Origin: Streptomyces sp. TRM64462
GTDB taxonomy: Bacteria; Actinomycetota; Actinomycetes; Streptomycetales; Streptomycetaceae
Reading direction: 5' to 3'
Length of the DNA stretch: 34,844 nucleotides
NCBI RefSeq assembly: GCF_013362995.1
Contig: NZ_JABWDV010000258.1
Coordinates: forward strand, 1-34,844
Positions 14,284 through 22,061 of the stretch are shown here, piece by piece. Numbering within the stretch: the stretch's first letter is position 1; each line of letters begins with the position of its first letter. The notes beneath the pieces were generated by a model that saw only the letters and a list, made by a program, of their open reading frames with translations, searched no databases and had not been told where the DNA came from. A program made the translations under genes and the position numbers.

Positions 14284-15131
14284 GGGGACGGCTCCAGGAA
14301 GAAGTGGGCGTACGGCACGGTCCACACGGCCTCGTGGCCGAGGCGGTGGCCGGTGTGGCCGTCCTCGCCGTAGGCGGTGCCGTGGTCGGAGCAGACGATG
14401 GCGAAGCAGCGGCGGCGCGCGCTCATGGCGGTGAAGAGGCGGTCGATGTGCCGGTCGATGTACTCCAGTGCCGCGGCGTGCGTGGCGCGGGTGTCCCCCG
14501 CCTCGCGGGTGGCGCCCGGCAGGTGGAACCAGTTGGGCTGGTGCAGCGCGGAGGCGTTGACGAAGAGGAACAGCCGCTGCTCCGCGGGCAGTCCGGCGGC
14601 GATCTGCTCGGCCCGTTCGACCTGCGCCTCGAAGGACGTGGGGGAGGCGACGCCGAACTCGGGTTCCCAGTGGCTCTCCTGGAACATCCCGGGCAGTACG
14701 CCGCCCAGCGCGCCCTGCTTGTTGAAGAAGCCGACGCCGCCGACGCACACCGTCCGGTAGCCGGCGGCCGCCAGGCCGGACACCAGGTCGGGCGTGTCGA
14801 AGACGTAGGTGCGGTCCTCGGTCGTCTCGCTGCCCGCGAAGCGTGCGGCGAACAGCCGGGGGTGCGGTCCGGGTGCGGCGGGTGTGGGCAGGAACCCGGC
14901 GAACATCGCCTGGTGGGAGGCGTAGGTGAAGCTGCCGGGCGCGTGCCGCTTCTCCCAGGCGCCGCCGGGGAGGTGGCGGGCCAGGTGGGGGATGCGCCCG
15001 GCGGCGGCCAGCTCGGCGGCGACGTCGTAGCGGAGGGTGTCGAGCGTGACGAGGAGGAGGTCGTCGCGGCCGACGACCTCGTTCATGTCGGGGAGTCCGC
15101 CCGGGTACGAGCGGGTGTCAGAGGGCTGCAC
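14280..15131 (-). CDS. STM4013-family alkaline-phosphatase-superfamily hydrolase (annotated as sulfatase-like)
   Basis: A 283-aa member of the sulfatase/alkaline phosphatase superfamily. Metal-binding features are TLDTLRYD near residues 29-36 and CSDHGTAYGEDGHTGHRLGH near the C-terminus. The nucleophile region reads SFTYASHQAMFAGF. Here T69 stands where sulfatases carry the formylglycine cysteine of CxPxR, so a phosphoesterase or phosphotransferase activity looks more likely than sulfate ester hydrolysis. GTG 15131 has AGGAA upstream. ATG 15086, which starts MNEVVGRDDLLLVTLDT, is an alternative that may agree better with relatives. It overlaps the STM4014 gene by 14 bases from the GTG start. 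Confidence 0.85.
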   Translation of the reverse strand: MQPSDTRSYPGGLPDMNEVVGRDDLLLVTLDTLRYDVAAELAAAGRIPHLARHLPGGAWEKRHAPGSFTYASHQAMFAGFLPTPAAPGPHPRLFAARFAGSETTEDRTYVFDTPDLVSGLAAAGYRTVCVGGVGFFNKQGALGGVLPGMFQESHWEPEFGVASPTSFEAQVERAEQIAAGLPAEQRLFLFVNASALHQPNWFHLPGATREAGDTRATHAAALEYIDRHIDRLFTAMSARRRCFAIVCSDHGTAYGEDGHTGHRLGHEAVWTVPYAHFFLEPSP

Positions 15132-16278
15132 GATGGTTCTGGTTCCTGGTCGGGTCGGTGTCGTGTGGTGCGGGCCGCGGCCGCACGGCGGGCCGCTGTA
15201 CCGCGGCGACTTGGGCGGCGTACGTGTCGAGGCCCTCGGCGCCGCTCCCCGGCAGGCCGGTGAGGCCGGGCAGCAGGTCCCCGAAGGCGTTGACCTCGCC
15301 GACGGCGAACCGCCGCCAGCCGACCGCCGGAAGCAGATCGACGCCGACGCACAGCGTGCCCGGGAAGCAGGCCGCGGCCCGTTCGCAGATCTCCAGCGCC
15401 TCTGCCCAGCGGGGTCCGGCGGCCTCGACGGCGGCCGCGAGGTCGCCGCGGGCGCCGCCGAGATGGAGGTTGGTCATGGGCGAGCGGCTGGTGCGGACGA
15501 CGGCGTGGGTGGCCCGCCCGTCGACCACGACCACGCGGAGGTCCGCCGCGCGGCCGCCGCCGAGGGACGCCTTGGGCCACCAGCGCTCGATGTGCAGCCC
15601 GTCGGGCGCCAGGGCGTCGACCAGAGCGGCGATCTCCCGCTCGCTCGTGGTGCGGCGCACGCGCAGCGAGTTGTGCAGCCGGCCGTCCTCGGCCTCGACG
15701 GAGGTGGTGGCCCGGAGGCGCCCGCCGCCGGCGGTCTCCAGGGCGACGACCCCGGACGCGGACGACCCGTGGGCGGGCTTGAGGAACACGCGCGGCATCC
15801 CGTGCGCGTCCATCAGGGCCCGTACGTCGTCCCAGCCCCGCACCGGCACGCCGCCTCCGGACGTAGGCGCCTCCGGTACGGGTACGCCGGCGCCGGCGAG
15901 CGTGGCGTGGCAGCGCCGCTTGTCGAACAGCACGGCCAGCTCGTCGGGGTCGTCGAGCCGTACGCCACCGGTCAGGGTCCGTACGGCGGCGGTGAGCCCG
16001 GCGTACCAGCGGGCGCCGCCTTCGACCCGCGTGGGGTCGTCGGCGCCCCGCAGGAGCCGGTCCACCTCGGCGTCCTCGCCGGGTGAGTCGAGCCGTACGA
16101 CCTCGTCGTCACCGAACGCCGCGCCGCCGTCGCGCAGCACGTCGCGCCAGGGCACCACGCGCGGCGCGGGCAGCCCGGCGTCGCGCACCGCGCGGGCGAA
16201 GAGGTCCACGCGGCGGTTCCCGGGGTTGCCGACGACGGCGAACCGCCGCCCGTGCGGGCTATTCCCCGACGGCGACAT
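15118..16278 (-). CDS. STM4014 family protein, ATP-grasp-like
   Basis: A 386-aa protein with ATP-grasp features in the middle and C-terminal part: RVFLKPAHGSSASGVVALE (ATP-binding lysine and glycine-rich loop), ADLRVVVVDGRATHAVVRTS, and VGVDLL...VGEVNAFGDLLPG (the Mg-binding E-x-N). ATP-grasp enzymes join a carboxylate to an amine or thiol through an acyl phosphate. The family named after Salmonella STM4014 has no function known to me. ATG 16278 overlaps the end of the STM4015-family gene by 20 bases, and the gene end overlaps the next start. The N-terminus resembles a pre-ATP-grasp domain (RRFAVVGNPGNRRVDLFARA). Confidence 0.85.
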   Translation of the reverse strand: MSPSGNSPHGRRFAVVGNPGNRRVDLFARAVRDAGLPAPRVVPWRDVLRDGGAAFGDDEVVRLDSPGEDAEVDRLLRGADDPTRVEGGARWYAGLTAAVRTLTGGVRLDDPDELAVLFDKRRCHATLAGAGVPVPEAPTSGGGVPVRGWDDVRALMDAHGMPRVFLKPAHGSSASGVVALETAGGGRLRATTSVEAEDGRLHNSLRVRRTTSEREIAALVDALAPDGLHIERWWPKASLGGGRAADLRVVVVDGRATHAVVRTSRSPMTNLHLGGARGDLAAAVEAAGPRWAEALEICERAAACFPGTLCVGVDLLPAVGWRRFAVGEVNAFGDLLPGLTGLPGSGAEGLDTYAAQVAAVQRPAVRPRPAPHDTDPTRNQNHRAAL

Positions 16279-17233
16279 AGCGCCAGGTCCGGCCGTCGTA
16301 CTCGTCCTCTTCCGCGTTGTCCTTGTCGAGGTCGAGGCGCACCCCTGCGGGTTCCAGGGTCTCCCGGATGCGCTGCTGGAGCGGTCCGCTGATGTAGTGG
16401 TGGTGGAGGTCGAGCCGCTTGAGGTGGGTGAGCGGCTGCCCGTCCAGCAGGGCGGTGGCGCCGTCGTCGGTGAGCACGCCCATGGACAGGTCGAGGGTCT
16501 CCAGCCGGGCGACGACGGGCGCGGAGGCCACGGCGGTGGCGATCTCGTCCTGGTACTCGCAGTTGCGCAGGGCGAGGTGGCGCAGGCGCGGCAGGCGTGC
16601 CCCGTCCAGGATGGGAGCCAGGTCGCCCAGCTCGCTGTCGCCGCCGTAGTCGGAGATGCCGAGCCACAGGTCGAGGTGTTCGAGGGCGGGCAGGTCGCTC
16701 GCGGCGATGCCGCGCACCGCGTCGGCCGGCATGCCGCCGGACTCGACGACGAGGGTGCGCAGCCGCCGGTGGCTGACGGCGGGGAACTCCAGGCCGCTGG
16801 CGCCGCGTACGCCGAACTCCTCGAGGTCGGGGAACGCGTGGAGGAGCGGACCGACGTCGGCCTGGTTGATCCAGGAGATCTCGCACTCCTCCGACTCCAT
16901 GTCGCCGAGGAACAGGGCGCGCAGCGACGGCAGCTCGGCGCGCGCGTCGAGCAGCGCCCCGTACACCGGCTTGAGGCCGGCGTCGCCGTCGTACGCCTCC
17001 TCGACCGCGCCGACGACGATCGCGCGGACGCGGGTGGTGTCGACCGTGGCGGCGAACCGGGCCAGGGCCTCCGGCCAGCTCTCCTCGGCGTCGTAGGTGT
17101 CGGTGGAGATCCGCCAGGCGACGGCGTCGGCAGCAGGCAGGTCGTCCGCCTTGTCGTTCCCTTCGTCCTCCGGACCGGGGAAGTCGAAGACGGGCAGTCC
17201 GTACCACTCCCGCAGGTGTTCCGCGTAACTCAT
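16259..17233 (-). CDS. STM4015 family leucine-rich-repeat protein
   Basis: A 324-aa protein and the first gene of the minus-strand operon. It contains irregular leucine-rich repeats from about residue 110 to 290, for example LRALFLGDME, LRTLVVESGG, LEHLDLWLG, LRHLALRNCEY, LETLDLSMG and LKRLDLHHHYI. A short acidic segment (LDLDKDNAEEDEYDG) and the end TWRYVAVGE follow. It has no signal peptide and no catalytic motif, so it is probably a scaffold, recognition protein or the substrate of the enzymes encoded behind it. ATG 17233 is used because the predicted promoter ends about 40 bases upstream; an in-frame upstream start at 17284 would lie inside that promoter. Confidence 0.85.
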   Translation of the reverse strand: MSYAEHLREWYGLPVFDFPGPEDEGNDKADDLPAADAVAWRISTDTYDAEESWPEALARFAATVDTTRVRAIVVGAVEEAYDGDAGLKPVYGALLDARAELPSLRALFLGDMESEECEISWINQADVGPLLHAFPDLEEFGVRGASGLEFPAVSHRRLRTLVVESGGMPADAVRGIAASDLPALEHLDLWLGISDYGGDSELGDLAPILDGARLPRLRHLALRNCEYQDEIATAVASAPVVARLETLDLSMGVLTDDGATALLDGQPLTHLKRLDLHHHYISGPLQQRIRETLEPAGVRLDLDKDNAEEDEYDGRTWRYVAVGE

Positions 17234-17274
17234 GTCCCCGCCGCTCCTCGCTGTCGCCGTTCGATGTGCTGAAA

Positions 17275-17297
17275 GTTGTAGCAAGCGGCACTGACAA
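17275..17297 (-). promoter_or_regulatory. RecA-NDp/PafBC-like promoter of the STM4015-4011 operon
   Basis: Read on the minus strand, TTGTCAGTG (17297-17289) is followed by exactly 8 bases and then TACAAC (17280-17275). This matches the mycobacterial DNA-damage promoter TTGTCRGTG-N8-TAnnnT except for the last base of the -10 element. The start of transcription would fall near 17268, giving a leader of about 35 bases before ATG 17233, a sensible distance. Confidence 0.65.
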
Positions 17298-17326
17298 CTC
17301 CGGTGGCCGGGGCGGACGAAGCCCCG

Positions 17327-17349
17327 TTGTCAGACCCTCCCCCTACCGT
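17327..17349 (+). promoter_or_regulatory. Second, divergent RecA-NDp/PafBC-like promoter
   Basis: On the plus strand TTGTCAGAC (17327-17335) is followed by exactly 8 bases and TACCGT (17344-17349). The -10 element fits TAnnnT fully, and the upstream element matches 7 of 9 consensus bases. A start near 17356 would leave about 40 bases before ATG 17396. It lies back to back with the minus-strand copy, 30 bases away. Confidence 0.55.
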
Positions 17350-17395
17350 CGGAGGCAGTCGGGCGCACCGGGTGTCCGGCGAGGAGGGAACGCGT

Positions 17396-17722
17396 ATGTA
17401 CCGGCAGGGAGATGTGCTGATCGTGCCTCTCGCGGAGGCGGCGGTGCCGCCGCACGTCGCGGACACGGCGGACGAGCCGCGGGACGCCCGTGGGCGGATG
17501 GTGCTGGCGCTGGGCGAGGTGACGGGGCATGCGCACGCCGTCGTGGGTCCGGGCCGGCTGGTGCGGGAGCCGGGGGCGTTCGGGCCGATGCTGCTGCATC
17601 TGCCGGACGGCGGGCGGGTGGTGCACGAGGAGCACGCGCCGATCCCGCTGCCGAAGGGCTGGTACCGGGTGGTGCGCCAGCGGGAGTACGTGCCGGGCGC
17701 GGTGCGGCTGGTGGCGGACTGA
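17396..17722 (+). CDS. 108-aa conserved hypothetical, phage-like MYRQGDVLIV family
   Basis: A 108-aa soluble protein of unknown function. It starts MYRQGDVLIVPL and carries LGEVTGHAHAVVG, GRVVHEEHAPIPLPKGWYRV and QREYVPGAVRLVAD. I recall similar short proteins in phages and cyanobacteria, also with the GHAH and HEEH histidines; these could bind a metal, but that is a guess. ATG 17396 has a strong ribosome-binding sequence (GAGGAGGG). It lies 53 bp before the DUF6745 gene and divergent from the STM4015-family operon, sharing its control region. Confidence 0.8.
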   Translation: MYRQGDVLIVPLAEAAVPPHVADTADEPRDARGRMVLALGEVTGHAHAVVGPGRLVREPGAFGPMLLHLPDGGRVVHEEHAPIPLPKGWYRVVRQREYVPGAVRLVAD

Positions 17723-17775
17723 ACGGCGGACCGAGCACCTGGGTGCCGGACGGCGAGGATACGGGAGGGAACGGA

Positions 17776-18861
17776 ATGACGGGCGTGGTGACGGGTGTGG
17801 TGACGGACGTGAATGACGTGGTGACGGACGTGCTGGCTGATGTGGCGTCCTGGCGGGCGGTCGCGACGGCGACGGAACCCGCTGACCGTGCGGCGGCGGA
17901 GGCGGGCGTGCGGCTCGCGTACCGGCGGGCCGGACTGGCGGAGCCGGAGCGCATCGTGTGGGCGGGCTCGCCCCTGGAGGCGGTACGGCTGCTGAGGGCG
18001 GCGGACGGCGACGCGCCGACGGCGCCGGGCGCGCGGGGCCGCGGCGTGCGGGACGAGGTGCGCAGCGCCCCGTGGGCGGCGGAGCGGACGTGGCTCCACG
18101 AGCGGCTCGGCGCGCGGGGCTGGGGCGAGCGGTGGGGCACGACGGGCGCCCGGCTGTGGGACACCACGCAGGCGCTGGCGTCCCGGATCCGTACGGGTGT
18201 GGTCGAGGAGCTCGCCGACGGCGGGCCGCAGGAGGCCGAGGTGAGGTTGCTGCTGCTCGACGCGGTGCTCGGCCAGCACGACGCGGCCTGGCTGTGCGCG
18301 TTCGACCCGGAGGAGGGCACGCCGCTGGACGGCCTGGCCGATGTGGCCCGCGCCGCCGGCTGGTGGTGGCCGTACGAGAGGGTCGCCGTGGTGTGCGAGC
18401 GTCCCGTGGAGCTGCACCGCGACGAGGCCGGCCGGCTCGACCGCGGCGACGGCCCGGCCCTCGCCTACCCGGACGGGTTCGCGCTCCACGCGTGGCGCGG
18501 GATGCCCGTGCCCGCCGAGTTCGTCGCCACGCTCGACACACTCACGCCGGACCGGATCCGGGACGAGGAGAACGCCGAGCTGCGCCGGGTCATGCTGGAG
18601 CACTACGGCTACGACCGCTATCTGCGGGAGTCGGGCGCCGAGCCGGTGCACCGGGACGAGACGGGTGTGCTGTGGCGGATACCGCTGCCGGACGACGAGG
18701 ACGTGGCGATGGTGGAGGTCGTCAACTCCACGCCCGAGCCGGACGGCACGAGCCGTACGTACTGGCTGCGCGTGCCGCCCTCCACCAGGACCGCGAAGCA
18801 GGGCGTCGCCTGGACGTTCGGGCTGGCGGCGGACGCGTACGAGCCGCTGCGCCAGACCTGA
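17776..18861 (+). CDS. DUF6745-like protein
   Basis: A 361-aa protein without signal peptide or membrane segments. The C-terminal half (about residue 200 onward) resembles the DUF6745 region, with HRDEAGRLDRGDGPALAYPD, FALHAWRGMPVPAEF, a segment LRRVMLEHYGYDRYL and EVVNSTPEPDGTSRTYWLRV. The N-terminal 20 residues are low-complexity (GVVTGVVTDVNDVVTDV) and are encoded by imperfect repeats. ATG 17776 follows GGGAGGGA. No catalytic motif was recognised. It is probably co-transcribed with the 108-aa protein. The stop is two bases from the convergent DsbA-like gene. Confidence 0.75.
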   Translation: MTGVVTGVVTDVNDVVTDVLADVASWRAVATATEPADRAAAEAGVRLAYRRAGLAEPERIVWAGSPLEAVRLLRAADGDAPTAPGARGRGVRDEVRSAPWAAERTWLHERLGARGWGERWGTTGARLWDTTQALASRIRTGVVEELADGGPQEAEVRLLLLDAVLGQHDAAWLCAFDPEEGTPLDGLADVARAAGWWWPYERVAVVCERPVELHRDEAGRLDRGDGPALAYPDGFALHAWRGMPVPAEFVATLDTLTPDRIRDEENAELRRVMLEHYGYDRYLRESGAEPVHRDETGVLWRIPLPDDEDVAMVEVVNSTPEPDGTSRTYWLRVPPSTRTAKQGVAWTFGLAADAYEPLRQT

Positions 18862-18863
18862 CG

Positions 18864-19484
18864 TCAGGCGAAGCTGAGGCTGCCGGTGCGGGTGCGCTTC
18901 AGTTCGAAGAAGTCGCGGTGCCCGGCGAGGGTGCGGAACGCGTCGAAGAGGCGGACGGCCTCGTCGCCGCGCGGGACGGAGTTGAGGACGGGGCCGAACC
19001 AGACCGCCCCGTCGATGTGGAGGGTCGGGGTTCCCACGTAGGCGTCGGCGGCCGGGTCCCTGCCGGCGTCGTGGCTGCGGCGGACCGCCTCGTCGTACGC
19101 CGGGTCGTGCGCGGCGGCCGCCAGGTCGGCGGGCAGACCGAGGGTGGCCAGGGCCTCGGCGATGACGGTGTCGAAGTCGTCGTTCTCGTCCTGGTGTATG
19201 CGGGTGCCGAACGCCGTGTAGAGGTCGCGCAGCACGCCCTCGCCGTAGCGCTCCGCGGCGGCGGCCGCGACGCGGACGGGGCCGACGGACCGGTCGACGA
19301 GGTCCCGGTACCAGTCGGGCAGGTCGTTGCCGAGGTTGTGCAGATAGAGGCTCATGACGTGGAAGCGGACGTCGAGGCCGCGGTGGCGCTCGACCTCCAG
19401 GATCCAGCGGGAGGTGATCCAGGCGAAGGGGCAGGCGGGGTCGAACCAGAAGTCGACGGTGGTGCGGGGCTGTCCGGTGTCCAT
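18864..19484 (-). CDS. DsbA-family protein related to mycothiol-dependent nitroreductase Rv2466c
   Basis: A 206-aa thioredoxin-fold protein with a DsbA-type helical insert. It is close in layout to mycobacterial Rv2466c: [40 protein letters not shown] and the C-terminal [10 protein letters not shown]. Rv2466c has the active site CPWC; here it reads C18-P-F-A21, so the resolving cysteine is missing. It could act through a monothiol mechanism with mycothiol, or have lost reductase activity. ATG 19484 is the natural start. Confidence 0.85.
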   Translation of the reverse strand: MDTGQPRTTVDFWFDPACPFAWITSRWILEVERHRGLDVRFHVMSLYLHNLGNDLPDWYRDLVDRSVGPVRVAAAAAERYGEGVLRDLYTAFGTRIHQDENDDFDTVIAEALATLGLPADLAAAAHDPAYDEAVRRSHDAGRDPAADAYVGTPTLHIDGAVWFGPVLNSVPRGDEAVRLFDAFRTLAGHRDFFELKRTRTGSLSFA

Positions 19485-19527
19485 GTGCCCGAGGCTAGCG
19501 GCGGGGTGTCCAGGGTGAGCGGGCCAT

Positions 19528-20091
19528 TCACGGCGTGTTCGCCTGGGCCATTTCCGCGAGCTTCACGACGGTGTTCCAGTTGCGGCTGGTGGCGGTGACG
19601 CCCTTGAAGAGAGCGGGGCGCGCCAGGACGTCGGCCAGCTTGGAGCGGCCCATGCCGTCGGGGAGGTAGAGGTACAGCACGCGGTCGCCGAGCCGGAACT
19701 CCTCCGGCAGGAAGGCGGCGCGGTCGACGGAGGCGAACCGGTCCTCGGTGACGGGCTCGGACAGATAGGTGACGTGGAGCTGCTTGGGCTCCAGCTCGGC
19801 GGCGGGGAACGGGCAGGCGTCCACGACGGCCCGCAGATAGGGGCCGCCGCGGACCAGGCAGTCGACGGGGAACCCGAAGTGCCGCTGCAGAGCGGCTTCG
19901 AGCTCTGCTGCCAGCGCGCCCTCGTCGGCGCCTGACGCAGAAGTGAAGACCGCGTTGCCGGACTGGAGGTAGGTCCGTACGTCGCTGTGTCCGAGCCCGG
20001 TGAGGACGGCTCGGAGTTCTGCCATGGGGACCTTCTTGGCCCCGCCCACGTTGATCCCCCGCAGGAGGGCGGCGTACCGGCTGCTCGTCAT
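19528..20091 (-). CDS. DUF1697 domain-containing protein
   Basis: A 187-aa protein covering the whole DUF1697 family: it opens [20 protein letters not shown] and has YLQSGNAVF, the typical LHVTYLSEP and the end [15 protein letters not shown]. The family is widespread in bacteria and has no agreed function. The open frame extends far upstream of ATG 20091, but homology begins exactly at this Met, and the extension would cross the mobile-element end at 20105. It is a single gene on the minus strand. Confidence 0.9.
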   Translation of the reverse strand: MTSSRYAALLRGINVGGAKKVPMAELRAVLTGLGHSDVRTYLQSGNAVFTSASGADEGALAAELEAALQRHFGFPVDCLVRGGPYLRAVVDACPFPAAELEPKQLHVTYLSEPVTEDRFASVDRAAFLPEEFRLGDRVLYLYLPDGMGRSKLADVLARPALFKGVTATSRNWNTVVKLAEMAQANTP

Positions 20092-20104
20092 GACCGCCAG
20101 CCTA

Positions 20105-20127
20105 GGTCGTGTCCGGCGGATCATGCC
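20105..20127. mobile_element. Solo end of the 23-bp terminal inverted repeat family
   Basis: GGTCGTGTCCGGCGGATCATGCC follows the dinucleotide TA (20103-20104) and matches the ends of the elements at 26854-26927 and 34155-34338. The inner sequence continues CTGG like the left end of the full copy and then diverges. No partner end was found downstream, so this is a remnant or single end. Confidence 0.7.
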
Positions 20128-20284
20128 TGGCCCGCCCTCCCCCGCAGAGCGGGGCTGCGACCACCGCAGGCGTCGAGGTGCCGCCGGCGCTAGCGGGACG
20201 CCGGGCGTGGGCCAACCGGTCATCCCGGCGGGTGCGAGACTGGACCGGCGGTAGCGGGGACGCGTGTGAAGGGCGAGGCAGGGC

Positions 20285-21145
20285 ATGGACGAGGCGCGGG
20301 CGCGGGGCATCCTGGACGCCGCCGGGTACGGGCGGCGCGGCAAGCCCGTGACGCTGCTGGCGCTCGGCGAGAACGCGGTGTTCGGGGACGGCGACCTGGT
20401 GGTGAAGGTCGGCCGGGACGCCGAGCTGCTGGAGCGGGCCCGGCATGAGCTGGCCGTGGCGGGGTGGCTGGCGGACGCGGGTGTCCCTGCCGTGCGGGCG
20501 GCTGAGCCGGAGGCGCGGCTGGTGGACGGCCACCCGGTGACGGTGTGGCACCGGCTGCCGGAGGCCGTCCGCCCGGCCGAGCCGCGGGATCTGGCCCCGC
20601 TGCTGCGGCGGGTGCACGAGCTGCCGGCGCCGCCGTTCCCGCTGCCGCACCGTGATCTGCTGGGCGGCGTCGAGCGGTGGCTGCGGCTCGCGGGCGACGC
20701 GATCGACCCGGCGGACGCCGCGTTCCTGCGGGAGCGCCGGGACGCGTTCGCCGACGCGGCGGCCGCGCTCGCCCCGCATCTGAAGCCGGGCCCGATCCAC
20801 GGCGACGCCCTCCCCCGCAACGTCCATGTGGGCCCGGAAGGGCCGGTCCTGGTCGACCTGGAGACGTTCGCCTCGGATCTGCGCGAGCACGATCTGGTGG
20901 TGCTCGCCCTGTCGCGGGACCGCTACGGGCTCGCGCCTGAGGCGTACGACGCGTTCACCGAGGCGTACGGCTGGGACGTCCGCGAGTGGGAGGGCTGCGC
21001 GCTGCTGCGGGGCGCGCGGGAGACGGCGAGCTGCGCGTGGGTCGCCCAGCACGCCCCGGCCGCTCCGAAGGCGCTGGCCGAGTTCCGCCGCCGGGTGGCG
21101 TCGCTGCGGAACGGCGACCCGGAGGTCCGCTGGTACCCGTTCTGA
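20285..21145 (+). CDS. Aminoglycoside-phosphotransferase-family protein
   Basis: A 286-aa small-molecule kinase of the APH/choline kinase fold. The catalytic loop is IHGDALPRNVHV (HGDxxxxN) and the metal-binding aspartate lies in LVDLETFA. An N-lobe lysine is visible in LVVKVGRDAELLERA. The protein contains no resistance-specific signature, and related enzymes act on many alcohols, so no antibiotic substrate is implied. ATG 20285 lies 5 bases after GGCAGGG. It lies 52 bases before the hydrolase gene. Confidence 0.85.
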   Translation: MDEARARGILDAAGYGRRGKPVTLLALGENAVFGDGDLVVKVGRDAELLERARHELAVAGWLADAGVPAVRAAEPEARLVDGHPVTVWHRLPEAVRPAEPRDLAPLLRRVHELPAPPFPLPHRDLLGGVERWLRLAGDAIDPADAAFLRERRDAFADAAAALAPHLKPGPIHGDALPRNVHVGPEGPVLVDLETFASDLREHDLVVLALSRDRYGLAPEAYDAFTEAYGWDVREWEGCALLRGARETASCAWVAQHAPAAPKALAEFRRRVASLRNGDPEVRWYPF

Positions 21146-21197
21146 CGGGCTGTCATGATGTGCGCGCGAACTCCCTTCCGCGAATGGAGGCTTGGCG

Positions 21198-22022
21198 ATG
21201 CGCGTGGAACTCGGCGAGGTGGCCCTGGAGGTCCGGGACAGCGGCGGTACGGGCCCGGTGGTGCTGCTGGTGCACGGCTTCCCGGACACGCACGCCTGCT
21301 GGCGCCATCAGGTGCCGGCGCTGAACGCCGCCGGGTACCGCACGATCGCCCCGGACCTGCGCGGCTTCGGCGGCTCCGGCCGTCCGGAGGGCACCGCGTC
21401 GTACGCGCCCGCCCGTTCCGTGGCCGATCTGCTGGAGCTGCTCGACCGCGAGGGCGTCGACCGCGTCCATCTCGTGGGGCACGACTGGGGTTCCGGCATC
21501 GTCCAGCAGCTCGCCATGGCGGCGCCGGACCGCGTGGCGAGCCTGTCGCTGCTGTCCGTGGGCCATCTGGCGGCGCTGCGGGACGCGGGCTGGGAGCAGC
21601 GCCGCTGGTCCTGGTACATGCTGCTGTTCCAGTACGAGGGGATCGCCGAGGAGTGGCTGCTGCGCGACGGCGCCGCGCGGGCGCGGGAGTTTCTCGCCGA
21701 GCATCCGGACCGTGACGAGGTGCTGGCGCGGCTGAGCGATCCGGGCGCGCTGACCGCCGCGCTGGCCATCTACCGTGCGGGCCTTCCGCCGGAGGCGATG
21801 TTCGGCCCGGAACTGCCGCTTCCGCCGCTGCCCGGTCCCGTCCTGGGCCTGTGGAGCGCCGGCGACCGGTTCCTCACCGAGGCGTCGATGTCCGGCACGG
21901 GCAAGCACGTCGCGGGATCCTGGCGGTACGAGCGGATCGACGACGCCGGGCACTGGCTCCAACTGGACGCGCCGGAACGGGTGAACGCGCTGCTGCTCGA
22001 CTTCCTCGCCGAGCACGCGTAA
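21198..22022 (+). CDS. Alpha/beta hydrolase, epoxide-hydrolase-like
   Basis: A 274-aa hydrolase. The oxyanion motif is HGFPDTHACW, and the nucleophile elbow is GHDWGSG with aspartate D96 rather than serine, as in epoxide hydrolases and haloalkane dehalogenases. The catalytic histidine lies in DAGHWLQLDAPE, and a candidate acid is in SAGDRFLT. An epoxide-hydrolase-type reaction through an alkyl-enzyme ester is therefore likely. ATG 21198 follows GGAGG at a good distance; a TTG two codons earlier is less likely. The gene is convergent with the exonuclease gene. Confidence 0.88.
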   Translation: MRVELGEVALEVRDSGGTGPVVLLVHGFPDTHACWRHQVPALNAAGYRTIAPDLRGFGGSGRPEGTASYAPARSVADLLELLDREGVDRVHLVGHDWGSGIVQQLAMAAPDRVASLSLLSVGHLAALRDAGWEQRRWSWYMLLFQYEGIAEEWLLRDGAARAREFLAEHPDRDEVLARLSDPGALTAALAIYRAGLPPEAMFGPELPLPPLPGPVLGLWSAGDRFLTEASMSGTGKHVAGSWRYERIDDAGHWLQLDAPERVNALLLDFLAEHA

Positions 22023-22061
22023 GCGAAACCGGGGGTCCTCGCCCAGCCTCGCCAGCCTCGT

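Noticed and set aside
12928..14748. 606-aa version of the STM4012-family gene
   Set aside because: The first 155 residues overlap the STM4013-family gene and are arginine-rich; homology to HemN-like proteins starts at the GTG overlapping the previous stop.
20285..21145. Antibiotic resistance gene
   Set aside because: The APH-like fold alone does not indicate resistance; no resistance-specific motif and no antibiotic cluster around it.
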